From: Arachidicoccus ginsenosidivorans
GTDB lineage: Bacteria; Bacteroidota; Bacteroidia; Chitinophagales; Chitinophagaceae
Direction of reading: 5' to 3'
DNA: 64,000 nucleotides
Assembly: GCF_007971385.1 (NCBI RefSeq)
Contig: NZ_CP042434.1
Location: 5,642,001 to 5,706,000, forward strand
This document shows positions 20,207 to 29,490 of the stretch, in pieces; the stretch's first letter is position 1; every line of letters starts with the position of its first letter. A program made the position numbers and the translations under genes. The notes beneath the pieces were generated by a model. It did not search any database and was not told the origin of the DNA. It worked only from the letters and a program-made list of their open reading frames with translations.

Positions 20207-20538
20207 ATTAAAATTCTTCTCGTGATGCGTCTGTTTACTTTAACCCGTTATCAAAATAGCCTAAATTCCATTAGATCAAAAGCGGGCGAATCGCCTTAGC
20301 ATTGATCCGCATTAAAGCTACAAAGAATGTCCTATAAAGTCAATGCTACAAAGCCTATATGAGAAAATTGCACTAAGGATGATGGGTAGACAATAAAGGC
20401 ATTCCCACCTCCTTAATGCAATAAACCCCACTATACAAAACACGCCATTTACTCGCTTCCCTTATACGATCTCCTCTTGTTTACTTTTGCCATCTTTAAT
20501 CTATACCACATTTAACCTATTTGATTATCCTGTCATGC
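20207..20538. other. intergenic region upstream of the GH95 gene
   Basis: 332 bases between the FAS1-like lipoprotein stop and the GH95 start. It likely carries the GH95 promoter. No gene or strong hairpin seen. Confidence 0.5.
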
Positions 20539-21225
20539 CTACCGGTTATAATCCACTACTCTGTCTACGACATGAATAGGACCATTATCCGCAAGGATCC
20601 CTGCCGTTCTGACTGTAATCACATGCGCCGAACCTGTAAAATCGTTGAGCATTAATTTATAATTGGCGGTGTTGTCAATTCTAAAATCAAGCAAACCCTC
20701 TGCATTATTGGTCGCCACATTTGCTGGTAACTGTGTCTTCGCCTCGGTATTACTGGGTTTCAATGTTTCAAAGGTATGCTCACCATCTGCAATAAGATAT
20801 AGTAGCCAGTTACGAACAGAGTCTTTGGGATAATCTGTCCAGGTCTGCCCAGGCAGACCGGCCGAAGTGAGATGCATCCCAAAATAACAATCTGCCGTCA
20901 CTTTATTACTGCTTAGTCTTAGAATCGCATCATTATGCAAGAATACATACGTATGATTCTGGGCTTTATAAAGCGCACTGTCAATGCCCGCATATTTAAT
21001 CCCTTCATAAAACAAATTTAATATAGAATCGTTTTTATCTGGTCCGAGCGCCCTTAATTTCAGGTAGGACCAGGCATCCATATGTATGTGGGGATCAAGC
21101 GTGACAGGTTTAAAATGCCAATCTTTTTGTTTTTCCAAACCCAATAATTTATTACAGCCTGAACTCATGGAAATGACCATACCGGCTAATAATAGTATCG
21201 TAAATAAAGTGGTTAACTTTTTCAT
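20539..21225 (-). CDS. FAS1 (fasciclin)-like lipoprotein of the SusCD operon
   Basis: A 228-aa lipoprotein: signal peptide with a lipobox ending at Cys24 (SSGC). The C-terminal ILADNGPIHVVDRVVDY matches the closing H2-type segment of fasciclin domains, and TYVFLHNDAIL resembles their first conserved strand, although the domain is divergent and I rate the family assignment as moderate. Last gene of a SusC-SusD-FAS1 trio on the minus strand, 66 bases after the SusD stop. FAS1-like lipoproteins beside SusD occur in Bacteroidota as surface glycan-binding or adhesive proteins; that role here is inferred. Confidence 0.65.
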   Translation of the reverse strand: MKKLTTLFTILLLAGMVISMSSGCNKLLGLEKQKDWHFKPVTLDPHIHMDAWSYLKLRALGPDKNDSILNLFYEGIKYAGIDSALYKAQNHTYVFLHNDAILRLSSNKVTADCYFGMHLTSAGLPGQTWTDYPKDSVRNWLLYLIADGEHTFETLKPSNTEAKTQLPANVATNNAEGLLDFRIDNTANYKLMLNDFTGSAHVITVRTAGILADNGPIHVVDRVVDYNR

Positions 21226-21291
21226 GTTATATAATTTTATACTTAAAATCTTTAGAAATGCCTTTGCGGTTTGATAAAATCCTCTACTTGC

Positions 21292-22716
21292 TTAATAAGG
21301 TGGATTCTGTTCTAATTTTATATTAGCATTCAGCACATTTCTATTGATGGGCCACAAAATCTTCCGTTTATCACCAAATCCGATTTCAGGACTCATTCTG
21401 AGTGCCTGACGCGCTTTTAAAACAGGATCCATTACTTCAACAACTTTTCCAGTTCTGACCAGGTCAAACCAACGCTTCGCTTCCATATATAGTTCTAGTT
21501 TTCTTTCTTCCAAAATCGCATTTTCCATGGTTGCTTTTGAAGGGAAGTCAGTTGCGAAGTAGGCTGTAAGGCCAGCACGTTCATGAATAATATTCAGATA
21601 TTGTAGTGCTGTCGCTGGATCATTTTGTTGATTGGCAATTTCTGCGCGTAGTAAAAACAGATCTGCCAGTCGGTATAATGGGAATAGTACATTTGCTTCT
21701 TTATGATTGGGATATACCTGCTTTCCAACGGATTTTGGATAAAATTTATTGAATTTATCGTGATTGGTCACATCAAAATCAATGGTTTGCGCACCGCGTA
21801 TATCCATAGGGTGCTGTGTAAAATAATTCCAGACGGAGTCTTCCACTGCAAAATCGCTATTGGTATCTCCGGCGCCAATAAGGGCCGATATGCTGGCGCC
21901 TCCATCAACGGTCCAGTCCCAATCCAGGCTCCAAATAGCGCCTTTGGTTGACCTGGGATCAATAAAGAGATTTTTCCAGGTAGCCGTAGGCTCAATGCTA
22001 TATTTATTTAGCGCCATTAATTTATCAAAAGACTGCAAAGCGGACCCATAATCCTTTTTCCACATAGAGACATCCATCAGCATGGCATAAAGCGCCCCTG
22101 TGGTAATCTCAAAAACATTCCCGGATTTAGGGTCAGATAAAGCCACCGCTTTTTGTAAGTCTGCATAAACGGTGTCCAGTATTACAGCAGCTTCCGTCCT
22201 TGGCCGGTCAGGATCTTCATTGATATTTTCGTAAGGAGCTGTCCATAAAGGTGCAGCACCCCATAAACGAACAATCCAATAATAGGCAAAGGCACGGGCA
22301 CCATAGGCCTGGGACAGGTAATGGTTAAGCACTGCCTGATCCATCCCGGGAACGTATTTCGCCTTAACTAAAGGGATATTTTTAATGGCGACATTTGCCC
22401 GGTTGATGACCTCATAAAAGTTCGCCCAACTAGTTCCAGAAGAGGTGGCGCTTAACGCATTGAGGACATGATCGTCTACTCCATATTGATTGCGCCAAAC
22501 CTCATCCGTGCGGGCATCGCCCCAAAGAACATAATCATTCCCAAAGCAATCCTGGAAGCCATCATAGATGGCCGCCATACCAGACTGTATATCAGCTTCA
22601 GAACGCCAGAATTCTGTTTCTCCAATTTCTGTCTGTGGTTGCTCATTCAGGAATTTATTACATCCCATCGCACCCATCAGTAAAATAGCCATACTGGCAA
22701 AAAATAGTTGTTTCAT
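21292..22716 (-). CDS. SusD/RagB-family outer-membrane lipoprotein
   Basis: A 474-aa surface glycan-binding lipoprotein. Lipoprotein signal with Cys19 (MGAMGCNKFL), then the SusD N-terminal pattern LNEQPQTEIGETEFWRSEADI, the helical TPR-like core (LSQAYGARAFAYYWIVRLWG) and the C-terminal SusD region with ILEERKLELYMEAKRWFDLVRTG and ILWPINRNVL. It caps the SusC porin and delivers oligosaccharide to it. It starts 11 bases after the SusC stop, so the two are cotranscribed. Confidence 0.95.
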   Translation of the reverse strand: MKQLFFASMAILLMGAMGCNKFLNEQPQTEIGETEFWRSEADIQSGMAAIYDGFQDCFGNDYVLWGDARTDEVWRNQYGVDDHVLNALSATSSGTSWANFYEVINRANVAIKNIPLVKAKYVPGMDQAVLNHYLSQAYGARAFAYYWIVRLWGAAPLWTAPYENINEDPDRPRTEAAVILDTVYADLQKAVALSDPKSGNVFEITTGALYAMLMDVSMWKKDYGSALQSFDKLMALNKYSIEPTATWKNLFIDPRSTKGAIWSLDWDWTVDGGASISALIGAGDTNSDFAVEDSVWNYFTQHPMDIRGAQTIDFDVTNHDKFNKFYPKSVGKQVYPNHKEANVLFPLYRLADLFLLRAEIANQQNDPATALQYLNIIHERAGLTAYFATDFPSKATMENAILEERKLELYMEAKRWFDLVRTGKVVEVMDPVLKARQALRMSPEIGFGDKRKILWPINRNVLNANIKLEQNPPY

Positions 22717-22727
22717 ACGTCAAATAA

Positions 22728-25700
22728 TTAAAAGTGAATGTTTAGTCCCAGTCCAACTTCCCTTCTTCGTGGATAGCGGCCATTGTCCTGGCCTAATTGC
22801 AATGGATCATTTGAGGTAAATTCCGGATCAAACCAACTATAGTTTGTCCAGGTGATCAAATTGCTGCCATATACATAAACACTCAGATCCCTGGTAAAGA
22901 TGGTCCGGGCTATGGCGGCAGGCAACTTATAGGTTAGTCGCACATAACTTAATCTTATAAAGGAGCCGTCTTCAATATAGCGGCTATTCATGCGCATATT
23001 GCCAGATGTATTTTTTCTGGAGACCTCCGGCACATCCGTAATATCACCTGGCCGGCGCCACGCATTGTAGATAACATAAGGTTGCGGAATAATATGGGTT
23101 GTTCTGTAGTTATTGAGCGCCTGCGCTGCGTTATTATAAAGATCATTGCCCCAGGTCGTATTAAAGGTAAAGGAGAGCGAAAAGCCTTTATAGCTAAGTG
23201 TATTGATAATTGCTCCATAAAAGCTGGGCTGTGCATTGCCTAAGACTTGCCTGTCATTATCGTCAATAACGCTATCTTTGGCCACATTATCAAAAATAAT
23301 GTCCCCACCTCTTAGTTTCACACCTGTATTGTACAGACTATGCACATCGCCGTTATAAGGTTTGCCATTTTGTGTATAGCCCTGGAATACGCCGCTGCCA
23401 TCAAAAACAGGATCCAACCGGTTCCAATTATCATCATAGGCATTTGATTCATCATAAGCATATACGCCCAGTGCCTTCCAGCCATAAAAATCACCCAAAC
23501 GTCCTCCTTCACGAATCAGCCAGCCGGCCCCACCGCCGCTACCACTGTTGCCCGAAATAAATGCCCCGCCGGGCAGTTGCTTAACGCGTCCACGTTCAAC
23601 AGAGAGATTGGCGATCAGATCCCAACGAAAATCCTTTGTCTGTACGGGTGTCGCATTTAAAGAGAATTCAAAACCTTTGGTTTCAAAACTACCTAGATTT
23701 ACTCTAACAGAGTTAAACCCGGTTTCTACCGGTAGCGGCTGATTATAGAGCAGATCTGTAGTTGTCTTAATATAATAATCACTGGTGATACCCAATCTGC
23801 CTTTTAAGAAAGTCAGATCAATTCCGATATTCTTTTGGGTATTATTCTCCCAGGACAAGGTCGGATTGCCAAAAGAAGATCCTGTAGCAATTCCGGAAAC
23901 ACCATTATAAAAATAGCTTCCGAAACCATAACGCTGAATGGCGTCATAATTTCCTATACTTTCATTACCAGTCTGACCGTAACTTAAGCGCAGCTTGCCG
24001 TCTGTCAGGATATTTTTTGCCCAGTCCATAAAGTGTTCGCTTGTAAAACGCCAGGCAACCGCACCGGAATAGAAATTTCCCCAAATATTTTGTTTACCAA
24101 ATCTGGAAGAACCATCTCTACGAACCGTACCATTAAAATTGTATTTGCCCAAATAGCTGTAGCCGATTCGACCAAATATGGACGCAAGGGAATTACCGCT
24201 GGCACCTGTATTGGTTTTCGCGGGTACAATAGTGCCAGCAGAATTGAGTGTCAAAATATGTTCATTTACATAATCGGTCCCTGATATAATCGAATTATTT
24301 CTTTGCGTTTTTTCGGCACTGAAACCAAGTAAACCGGTAAAACTATGATCTTTTGCAATTGTTTTGTTGTAATTGAGGTATGCTTGATACTGCCAGCCAA
24401 TACTTCTGGACCAGGCCTCACTTCCACTATTTTTCAGTGGATTGTTGGAGCTAAGGATTTTTGGACTGAATTTAACTGTTCTTCCCTCATCATAATCCGC
24501 TGTAATGTTTGTAGTAAATTTGAGGCCACGGACAATATTATATTCCATTTGTTGGAATAGGGTCGCGGAATACCGGTCATTTAGATTCACTTCATATAAG
24601 GCCACCGATAATGGATTTCTTCTTCCGCTCACATAACCTGTCAGGCTTCCATCAGGAAGGTACAACGCAAAGTTCGTGGGTCTTTGGAAAGTCTGATTAA
24701 TGGTATTACCTTCATTTATATTATTTCGGTCCCTGTAGCCGAATGAAAACCGGGTGCTGAATTTGATTTTTTTGGACGCCTGAAAATCAATATTGGTCCT
24801 TATTTGCAATAGCTTTGCCCAACTGTTTAGAATCAGCCCTTTATCATCCACGTAACGAACACTGTTATAATACTTTATATTTTTGGACCCGCCACTAAGA
24901 CTGATATCATACTGATCCTTATTGGCCAGCCGGGTTAGTGCATCCTGATAATCATTGTCCGCATTAAAGCCAGGATTCAAAGAATCGGTACTACCGCCGG
25001 CTGTTCCATTCAGATTTGATTTCTGCTCATTTCTATAAAGGCGAACTTCGGTTGCATTGGCCTGACGTAACTTATGCGCCAGGTAGCCAAAATTATGTAG
25101 GTAATTCAGATTCACCTGTGGCTTATTGAGCATACCCATTTTGGTAGTTATGATAATAACCCCATTGGCTGCCCTGGAACCATAAATAGCACCAGAAGCA
25201 GCATCTTTAAGAACATCCACTGACTCGATATCACTGGGATTTATATTATCAGCAGATGCCCCCACGACGCCATCAATGACATATAACGGTGCATTACCGG
25301 CGCTGGAAAAAGTAGATCCGCCACGAATTTGAATACTGCCTGATTCACCGGGTTCTCCTGCATTGTTAATTACCATAAGGCCAGCGGCCTGTCCCTGGAG
25401 GGCATCTTCCAGGGTCACTGCCTGTCTTTCCTCTATCTGTTTTGCCGTTACAGAAGTAATGGCACCTGTCACATCTCTTTTTTTCTGTGTGCTGTAACCA
25501 ATTACAACAATCTCATCCAGGCTGCCAGCAGCGGCCTTCAGCACAATGGGTAAAGACTGCGTTCCCATTGTCTTTATGATAACCTTTTCATAACCCACCG
25601 CAGAAACTTCCAAACTGCCGCCTTTTTCCGGTATTTGCAAGGAAAATGCACCGGTTGAATCCGTTAGGGTGCCGGTTTTACCACCCGATCCGGAAACAAT

Positions 25701-25886
25701 AACAGATGCGCCTGCGATCGCCACACCTGTTTCATCTTGTACAGTGCCGTGCACCTGGATACTTTGTCCATAACTTATGGTAACTGCAAGTAGCATGCAT
25801 GCCATCATCACAAGTTGTCGAACCTGCTTTTTCTCCTTAAAATGACTCCACAAGGAGTTTTGTCGCTTCAAATTAATCTTTTGCAT
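22728..25886 (-). CDS. SusC/RagA-family TonB-dependent outer-membrane transporter
   Basis: A 1052-aa TonB-dependent importer for oligosaccharides. Order of parts: signal region (to ~40), a carboxypeptidase-regulatory-like domain (~44-120, VHGTVQDETGVAIAGASV), the TonB-box/plug start DEIVVIGYSTQKKRDVTGA, the plug with IRGGSTF and PLYVIDGVVG, SGAIYGSRAANGVIIITTK, then the 22-strand barrel ending in the aromatic C-terminus LGLNIHF. Intact, in contrast to the SusC at 59805. It leads the SusC-SusD-FAS1 operon. A 437-base gap with a terminator separates it from the upstream gene, so it has its own promoter. Confidence 0.96.
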   Translation of the reverse strand: MQKINLKRQNSLWSHFKEKKQVRQLVMMACMLLAVTISYGQSIQVHGTVQDETGVAIAGASVIVSGSGGKTGTLTDSTGAFSLQIPEKGGSLEVSAVGYEKVIIKTMGTQSLPIVLKAAAGSLDEIVVIGYSTQKKRDVTGAITSVTAKQIEERQAVTLEDALQGQAAGLMVINNAGEPGESGSIQIRGGSTFSSAGNAPLYVIDGVVGASADNINPSDIESVDVLKDAASGAIYGSRAANGVIIITTKMGMLNKPQVNLNYLHNFGYLAHKLRQANATEVRLYRNEQKSNLNGTAGGSTDSLNPGFNADNDYQDALTRLANKDQYDISLSGGSKNIKYYNSVRYVDDKGLILNSWAKLLQIRTNIDFQASKKIKFSTRFSFGYRDRNNINEGNTINQTFQRPTNFALYLPDGSLTGYVSGRRNPLSVALYEVNLNDRYSATLFQQMEYNIVRGLKFTTNITADYDEGRTVKFSPKILSSNNPLKNSGSEAWSRSIGWQYQAYLNYNKTIAKDHSFTGLLGFSAEKTQRNNSIISGTDYVNEHILTLNSAGTIVPAKTNTGASGNSLASIFGRIGYSYLGKYNFNGTVRRDGSSRFGKQNIWGNFYSGAVAWRFTSEHFMDWAKNILTDGKLRLSYGQTGNESIGNYDAIQRYGFGSYFYNGVSGIATGSSFGNPTLSWENNTQKNIGIDLTFLKGRLGITSDYYIKTTTDLLYNQPLPVETGFNSVRVNLGSFETKGFEFSLNATPVQTKDFRWDLIANLSVERGRVKQLPGGAFISGNSGSGGGAGWLIREGGRLGDFYGWKALGVYAYDESNAYDDNWNRLDPVFDGSGVFQGYTQNGKPYNGDVHSLYNTGVKLRGGDIIFDNVAKDSVIDDNDRQVLGNAQPSFYGAIINTLSYKGFSLSFTFNTTWGNDLYNNAAQALNNYRTTHIIPQPYVIYNAWRRPGDITDVPEVSRKNTSGNMRMNSRYIEDGSFIRLSYVRLTYKLPAAIARTIFTRDLSVYVYGSNLITWTNYSWFDPEFTSNDPLQLGQDNGRYPRRREVGLGLNIHF

Positions 25887-26323
25887 AGCAATTGTGTTTA
25901 TAAATTTTCTTTCATAGCAATATTAAAACGTATGCTTTGAGTGTATCTCATTAGGCAGTAAAATTATTCATATTATAAGTCATGTATTTTAAAGGGTTTA
26001 CCTTAATTGTAAGCAATATTGGCATGCCTATAAACAAAAGGGTAATATTTATCGCATGAAGTTATTTAACCCCATATTGTTTGAAAATAATTACACCTGT
26101 TTAGTACAATTGCTTTTATCTCAAGCAGCAAACAATTGATTTAGATAGCTTATTTTAGAAGCTGATCTTTGGGCACAGCAATGTCCTTGAAATCTTTCGC
26201 TTTATTATAAAAACAGTCCCCGACATGCAGAACCAGCGCGTAAAATAAAAAGCACCTTGAAATAAGCGAATGCTAATTTTTAGGTGCTTTTTATACTTTG
26301 ACTAATATATTTTTTAAACCCGA
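25887..26323. other. intergenic region: SusC promoter and upstream terminator
   Basis: 437 bases between the SMP-30-like gene and SusC. It holds a strong hairpin (26247-26292, listed separately) close to the SMP-30 stop and an AT-rich stretch near SusC that likely carries its promoter. No gene seen. Confidence 0.6.
26247..26292 (-). terminator. rho-independent terminator after the SMP-30-like gene
   Basis: An 11-base perfect inverted repeat (AAAAAGCACCT and AGGTGCTTTTT) with a 24-base loop, 31 bases past the stop of the SMP-30-like gene. Read on the minus strand the stem ends in a run of T, as expected for an intrinsic terminator. The A/T outer arms would also let it work on the plus strand. 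Confidence 0.7.
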
Positions 26324-27157
26324 TTAATCTAATTTATAGGCGGCTACGGTATTGCCATTAAAAGAGGGAATATAAATAATTTTATTTTTTTGGTCATAGC
26401 CGATATCTGCAGCATTCTTTTTCTCTGTATGGGTATCCAGTAAAGTCTCTACCTTTCCATCTGCTGTAACATAATACAGGTATCCGGCCCAGGCAGTGAC
26501 GATAAAATCGCCGTTACCTACCGGTTCAATGCCATCAATTCCATTTGGAACATTTGCTATTTTCACTTGTTTTTTATCTACTCCAGCTTTCCACAAGGCT
26601 TTCCCTTTTGCAAAAAACAGTTCACTTCCAACTTGTTTCAAACCATTGGCTCCATTTACCCCTTCTAAATAAAGTTCTGGCGTATCATTGATAATTTTCC
26701 AGATCCTGCCCGTCTTGGAATCGGATACATAAATAGTATTCGTATTTGTGTCAGCTGTGATATCATTTAGGTTCTTGCCACCCGGAATGGCAATTGTTTT
26801 AAGCACCTTGCCGTTTGTCAGACTAATCACAACTACCACACCCATATCCGCCGCATACAAATTTTGATTGAGTCTTCCCAATCCTTTTGGGGCATTCAGC
26901 CCTGTCACAAAATCTTGGTTTTTAATTTTCCCATCCATGGTAAGAATACCAATGCCGCCCTTGCCATCCGCATCCCAGCCTCCACCCTCAATTAAGGAAA
27001 CGTATAGCTGTTGATTTTCAAAATCAGGCAGTACGGATTCGGGCGTTTTTATGACAGCGTCTGTTTCCCAAAGCTTTGTAACCTTATGTGCATTTTGCGA
27101 CTGGCAGGACATAAAAAGACCAACGACTAAGCCTAGCGATAAAAATATTTGTTTCAT
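26324..27157 (-). CDS. SMP-30/gluconolactonase-like beta-propeller lipoprotein
   Basis: A 277-aa exported protein with a lipobox (LFMSCQSQ, Cys18). The rest is a six-bladed propeller pattern: PESVLPDF, LNAPKGLG, NDITADTNTNTIYVSDS, IDGIEPVGNGDFIVTAW and a C-terminal AADIGYDQKNKIIYIPSF. SMP-30/gluconolactonase-like proteins bind a metal ion and open sugar lactones; several residues fit (Glu after the first strand, Asn/Asp in the central blades), but many such propellers are only binding proteins. It lies downstream of the GH28, cytochrome c and PQQ dehydrogenase genes, which makes hydrolysis of a sugar lactone a reasonable but unproven role. Confidence 0.7.
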   Translation of the reverse strand: MKQIFLSLGLVVGLFMSCQSQNAHKVTKLWETDAVIKTPESVLPDFENQQLYVSLIEGGGWDADGKGGIGILTMDGKIKNQDFVTGLNAPKGLGRLNQNLYAADMGVVVVISLTNGKVLKTIAIPGGKNLNDITADTNTNTIYVSDSKTGRIWKIINDTPELYLEGVNGANGLKQVGSELFFAKGKALWKAGVDKKQVKIANVPNGIDGIEPVGNGDFIVTAWAGYLYYVTADGKVETLLDTHTEKKNAADIGYDQKNKIIYIPSFNGNTVAAYKLD

Positions 27158-27291
27158 CGTAAAATGTTTTTAATTTTCATTTAAATGCCTTTCTGATTTT
27201 CTCAATATTTGTCAACAAAAATAGAAAGTAAAAGATCGATCATTATTTGAGATGCCCGGTAGAAATACAATAAAGGTAGCCTTTATCCAGA

Positions 27292-28863
27292 TTACAATAT
27301 GCCAGATTTAAAATTCTGATTTTCGAGATTTTCCACACCTTGTACATGAAACATATTTAAATGCTCAACCTCCTTCAGTATAGCCCAGGGCGTATGCTCC
27401 CCTTTTTTCGCCTGGATATCATATAAATTAGCGGTGATGACATCATCTAATACAAAAGGTGGCCGTCCATCTGGCTGTATAAAACTTGTCTGAATATCAT
27501 GCATTTTAAGATTGCGTACATGCCGGATAAAAAAGCCATAGGCAGGCATGGTTTTCCAGCGATAAGGTTCTGGATAATCCTTAGTGTATTCTGGCACGAT
27601 GCGGCTCATGGAATCCTTGATGCCGCCACCTTTATAATACAAGCGGATATTACTCAGTTGCAAATCCTCAATCGGATGCCCCTCAATACCACTGATAATG
27701 ACTCCATGGCGTGGATCTACATTATAGGCGACCAGATTACTGATAATAACACGTTTCACAACGCCAATGGGTATGGTATCAGGTCCGCGCTGACGGGCAC
27801 CTAAACGAATAAATATCGGCGCATTGACGATATCGCGCATGGTGATATTGGTAATCGTCACATCTTCAATGGGTCCGCCATCCACGGATTCCAGGGCCAG
27901 GCCACGACTATAATCAAAAACACAATTTGAAATAGTTATGTTTTTAAAACCGCCATTACTTTCTGTACCCATCTTTATTCTGCCAGTGGTGGTTTTATCT
28001 GAATATTTGCTGTAAGTTCGTTTAAAAGTACCATCCATCAGTGTTCCCAGATCATAACCGCTGACCTGGCAATTGGTAATGGTCACATTTTCAGTTGGTT
28101 TGGCATAACCTAAAGCAAAGGAACTTTTAAGGCAGATACCGTCATCAAAAGGAGAATTTACGGTGCAGTCACTCACCCGTACATTCTTACAGCAATCAAT
28201 ATCAAACCCGTCTCTATCCGTATCTACTTTTAGGTTATGAAGCGTCAGATTATCCACGCCGGTAGCCAGTAAGGCAAAATGGCCACCGTGTAGTATTGAA
28301 ATATCACTAATGGTTACGTTATAACAGTATTTAAGACCAATTGCTTTATTTCCCCCTCCTTTCGGTTGATTCGTACTGCGTGTCAAACCCTTTCCCCAGA
28401 TCATTCCTTGTCCTGTAATGGATATATCATGTAGCCCAATGCCCCATATCAGACTGTTTTTCCAGTGATTATGGCCAAAATCCTGGTAAGCGTCATAAGG
28501 GGTCTTGGGTTCCGGTGCGTCATAGCCGTTGCCGCTTTTTTCTTTGGCCCCTAATAATATGGCTCCCTGATCTAAATAAATCCCAATATTACTTTGTAAC
28601 CTGATACTATAGCTTGCATAAATACCGGGCGGAAAATATATGGTTCCACCGCCTTTTTGCGCCGCTGCCTGAATGGCCGCATTAATAGCCGGCCCGTCAA
28701 TGGTGACACTATCCCCCTTAGCGCCATAGTCCCGGACATTATAAAAGGCCTTTCCAGATTGAGCAATACCTTTGCTGCTGTAAAAAAGTCCGGTCAGCAG
28801 TAGGCATAGTATTATGCCAATAGATTTGAGTGTCCTGATTGTATTTTGTTTTATTTGCATCAT
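27292..28863 (-). CDS. GH28 polygalacturonase-like glycoside hydrolase
   Basis: A 523-aa secreted right-handed beta-helix enzyme. Signal peptide to ~35. Typical GH28 start FYNVRDYGAKGDSVTIDGPAI, then the catalytic acidic residues in VDTDRDGFDID and SPFDDGICLKS, and GRIKMGTES with the conserved Arg-x-Lys. GH28 enzymes hydrolyse galacturonic-acid-containing pectins (polygalacturonan, rhamnogalacturonan, xylogalacturonan). The long C-terminus and the HVRNLKMHDI repeats place it among exo-acting Bacteroidota forms. Located 110 bases downstream of the cytochrome c gene and near GH105, so it works on a uronic-acid side or backbone of the target glycan. Confidence 0.92.
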   Translation of the reverse strand: MMQIKQNTIRTLKSIGIILCLLLTGLFYSSKGIAQSGKAFYNVRDYGAKGDSVTIDGPAINAAIQAAAQKGGGTIYFPPGIYASYSIRLQSNIGIYLDQGAILLGAKEKSGNGYDAPEPKTPYDAYQDFGHNHWKNSLIWGIGLHDISITGQGMIWGKGLTRSTNQPKGGGNKAIGLKYCYNVTISDISILHGGHFALLATGVDNLTLHNLKVDTDRDGFDIDCCKNVRVSDCTVNSPFDDGICLKSSFALGYAKPTENVTITNCQVSGYDLGTLMDGTFKRTYSKYSDKTTTGRIKMGTESNGGFKNITISNCVFDYSRGLALESVDGGPIEDVTITNITMRDIVNAPIFIRLGARQRGPDTIPIGVVKRVIISNLVAYNVDPRHGVIISGIEGHPIEDLQLSNIRLYYKGGGIKDSMSRIVPEYTKDYPEPYRWKTMPAYGFFIRHVRNLKMHDIQTSFIQPDGRPPFVLDDVITANLYDIQAKKGEHTPWAILKEVEHLNMFHVQGVENLENQNFKSGIL

Positions 28864-28973
28864 CTTTTATTTTTGAACAACAATCCCAGGTTACATTTTT
28901 TTTGCATAACAATTGCACGCTGTTATTTTCACAAACATGTGCAAGTAAAACAATATATCTCCACGCAGAAATC

Positions 28974-29468
28974 CTACTGGGCAAGTTTTGCCCTGACTGC
29001 CTTGACCTCTGCTGCCTTTACCATTGTCGCTTTATTGCCAAAATCATTTCTGACATAAGTCAGTACATCAGCAATCTGCTGATCGGTTAAAAAATTGAGT
29101 GGTGGCATGTTATTGGAATAGTCCTCCCCATCTATTTCTACCCTTTTATCAAAACCTTTCAGGATAATTTGTATAAACCTTGCCTTGTCACCTAATACAA
29201 AGGAGGTCTTTATCAAGGGTGGATTCAGGTTTTCTACACCGCCGCCGTCAAATTGATGACAACTCAAACAATAAGCCTTATAAACTACTTTTCCCCTAAG
29301 TACTGCATTGACTGAATCACTATTCGGTATCCAAACTTCATTTACCCAATTACCGGGCACTTTAAGGGGCATTTTACCCTTGTCAGCTTTGCGGTTTGAT
29401 CCGACCGCTGTAGTTAACACAAATGCCAACAGTATAACCGGCGTTACGATCTTCCCTATTTTTTTCAT
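28974..29468 (-). CDS. secreted class I cytochrome c
   Basis: A 164-aa exported protein. Signal peptide to ~23, then one haem site YCLSCH (haem c attachment) and a downstream NNMPPL whose Met is the likely sixth ligand. C-terminal helix ADVLTYVRNDFG is typical of small soluble cytochromes c. It starts 22 bases after the PQQ dehydrogenase stop and is therefore probably cotranscribed and the electron acceptor of that enzyme, passing electrons to the respiratory chain. Confidence 0.9.
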   Translation of the reverse strand: MKKIGKIVTPVILLAFVLTTAVGSNRKADKGKMPLKVPGNWVNEVWIPNSDSVNAVLRGKVVYKAYCLSCHQFDGGGVENLNPPLIKTSFVLGDKARFIQIILKGFDKRVEIDGEDYSNNMPPLNFLTDQQIADVLTYVRNDFGNKATMVKAAEVKAVRAKLAQ

Positions 29469-29490
29469 AAGTCGATTAATGAGGTTTCTT

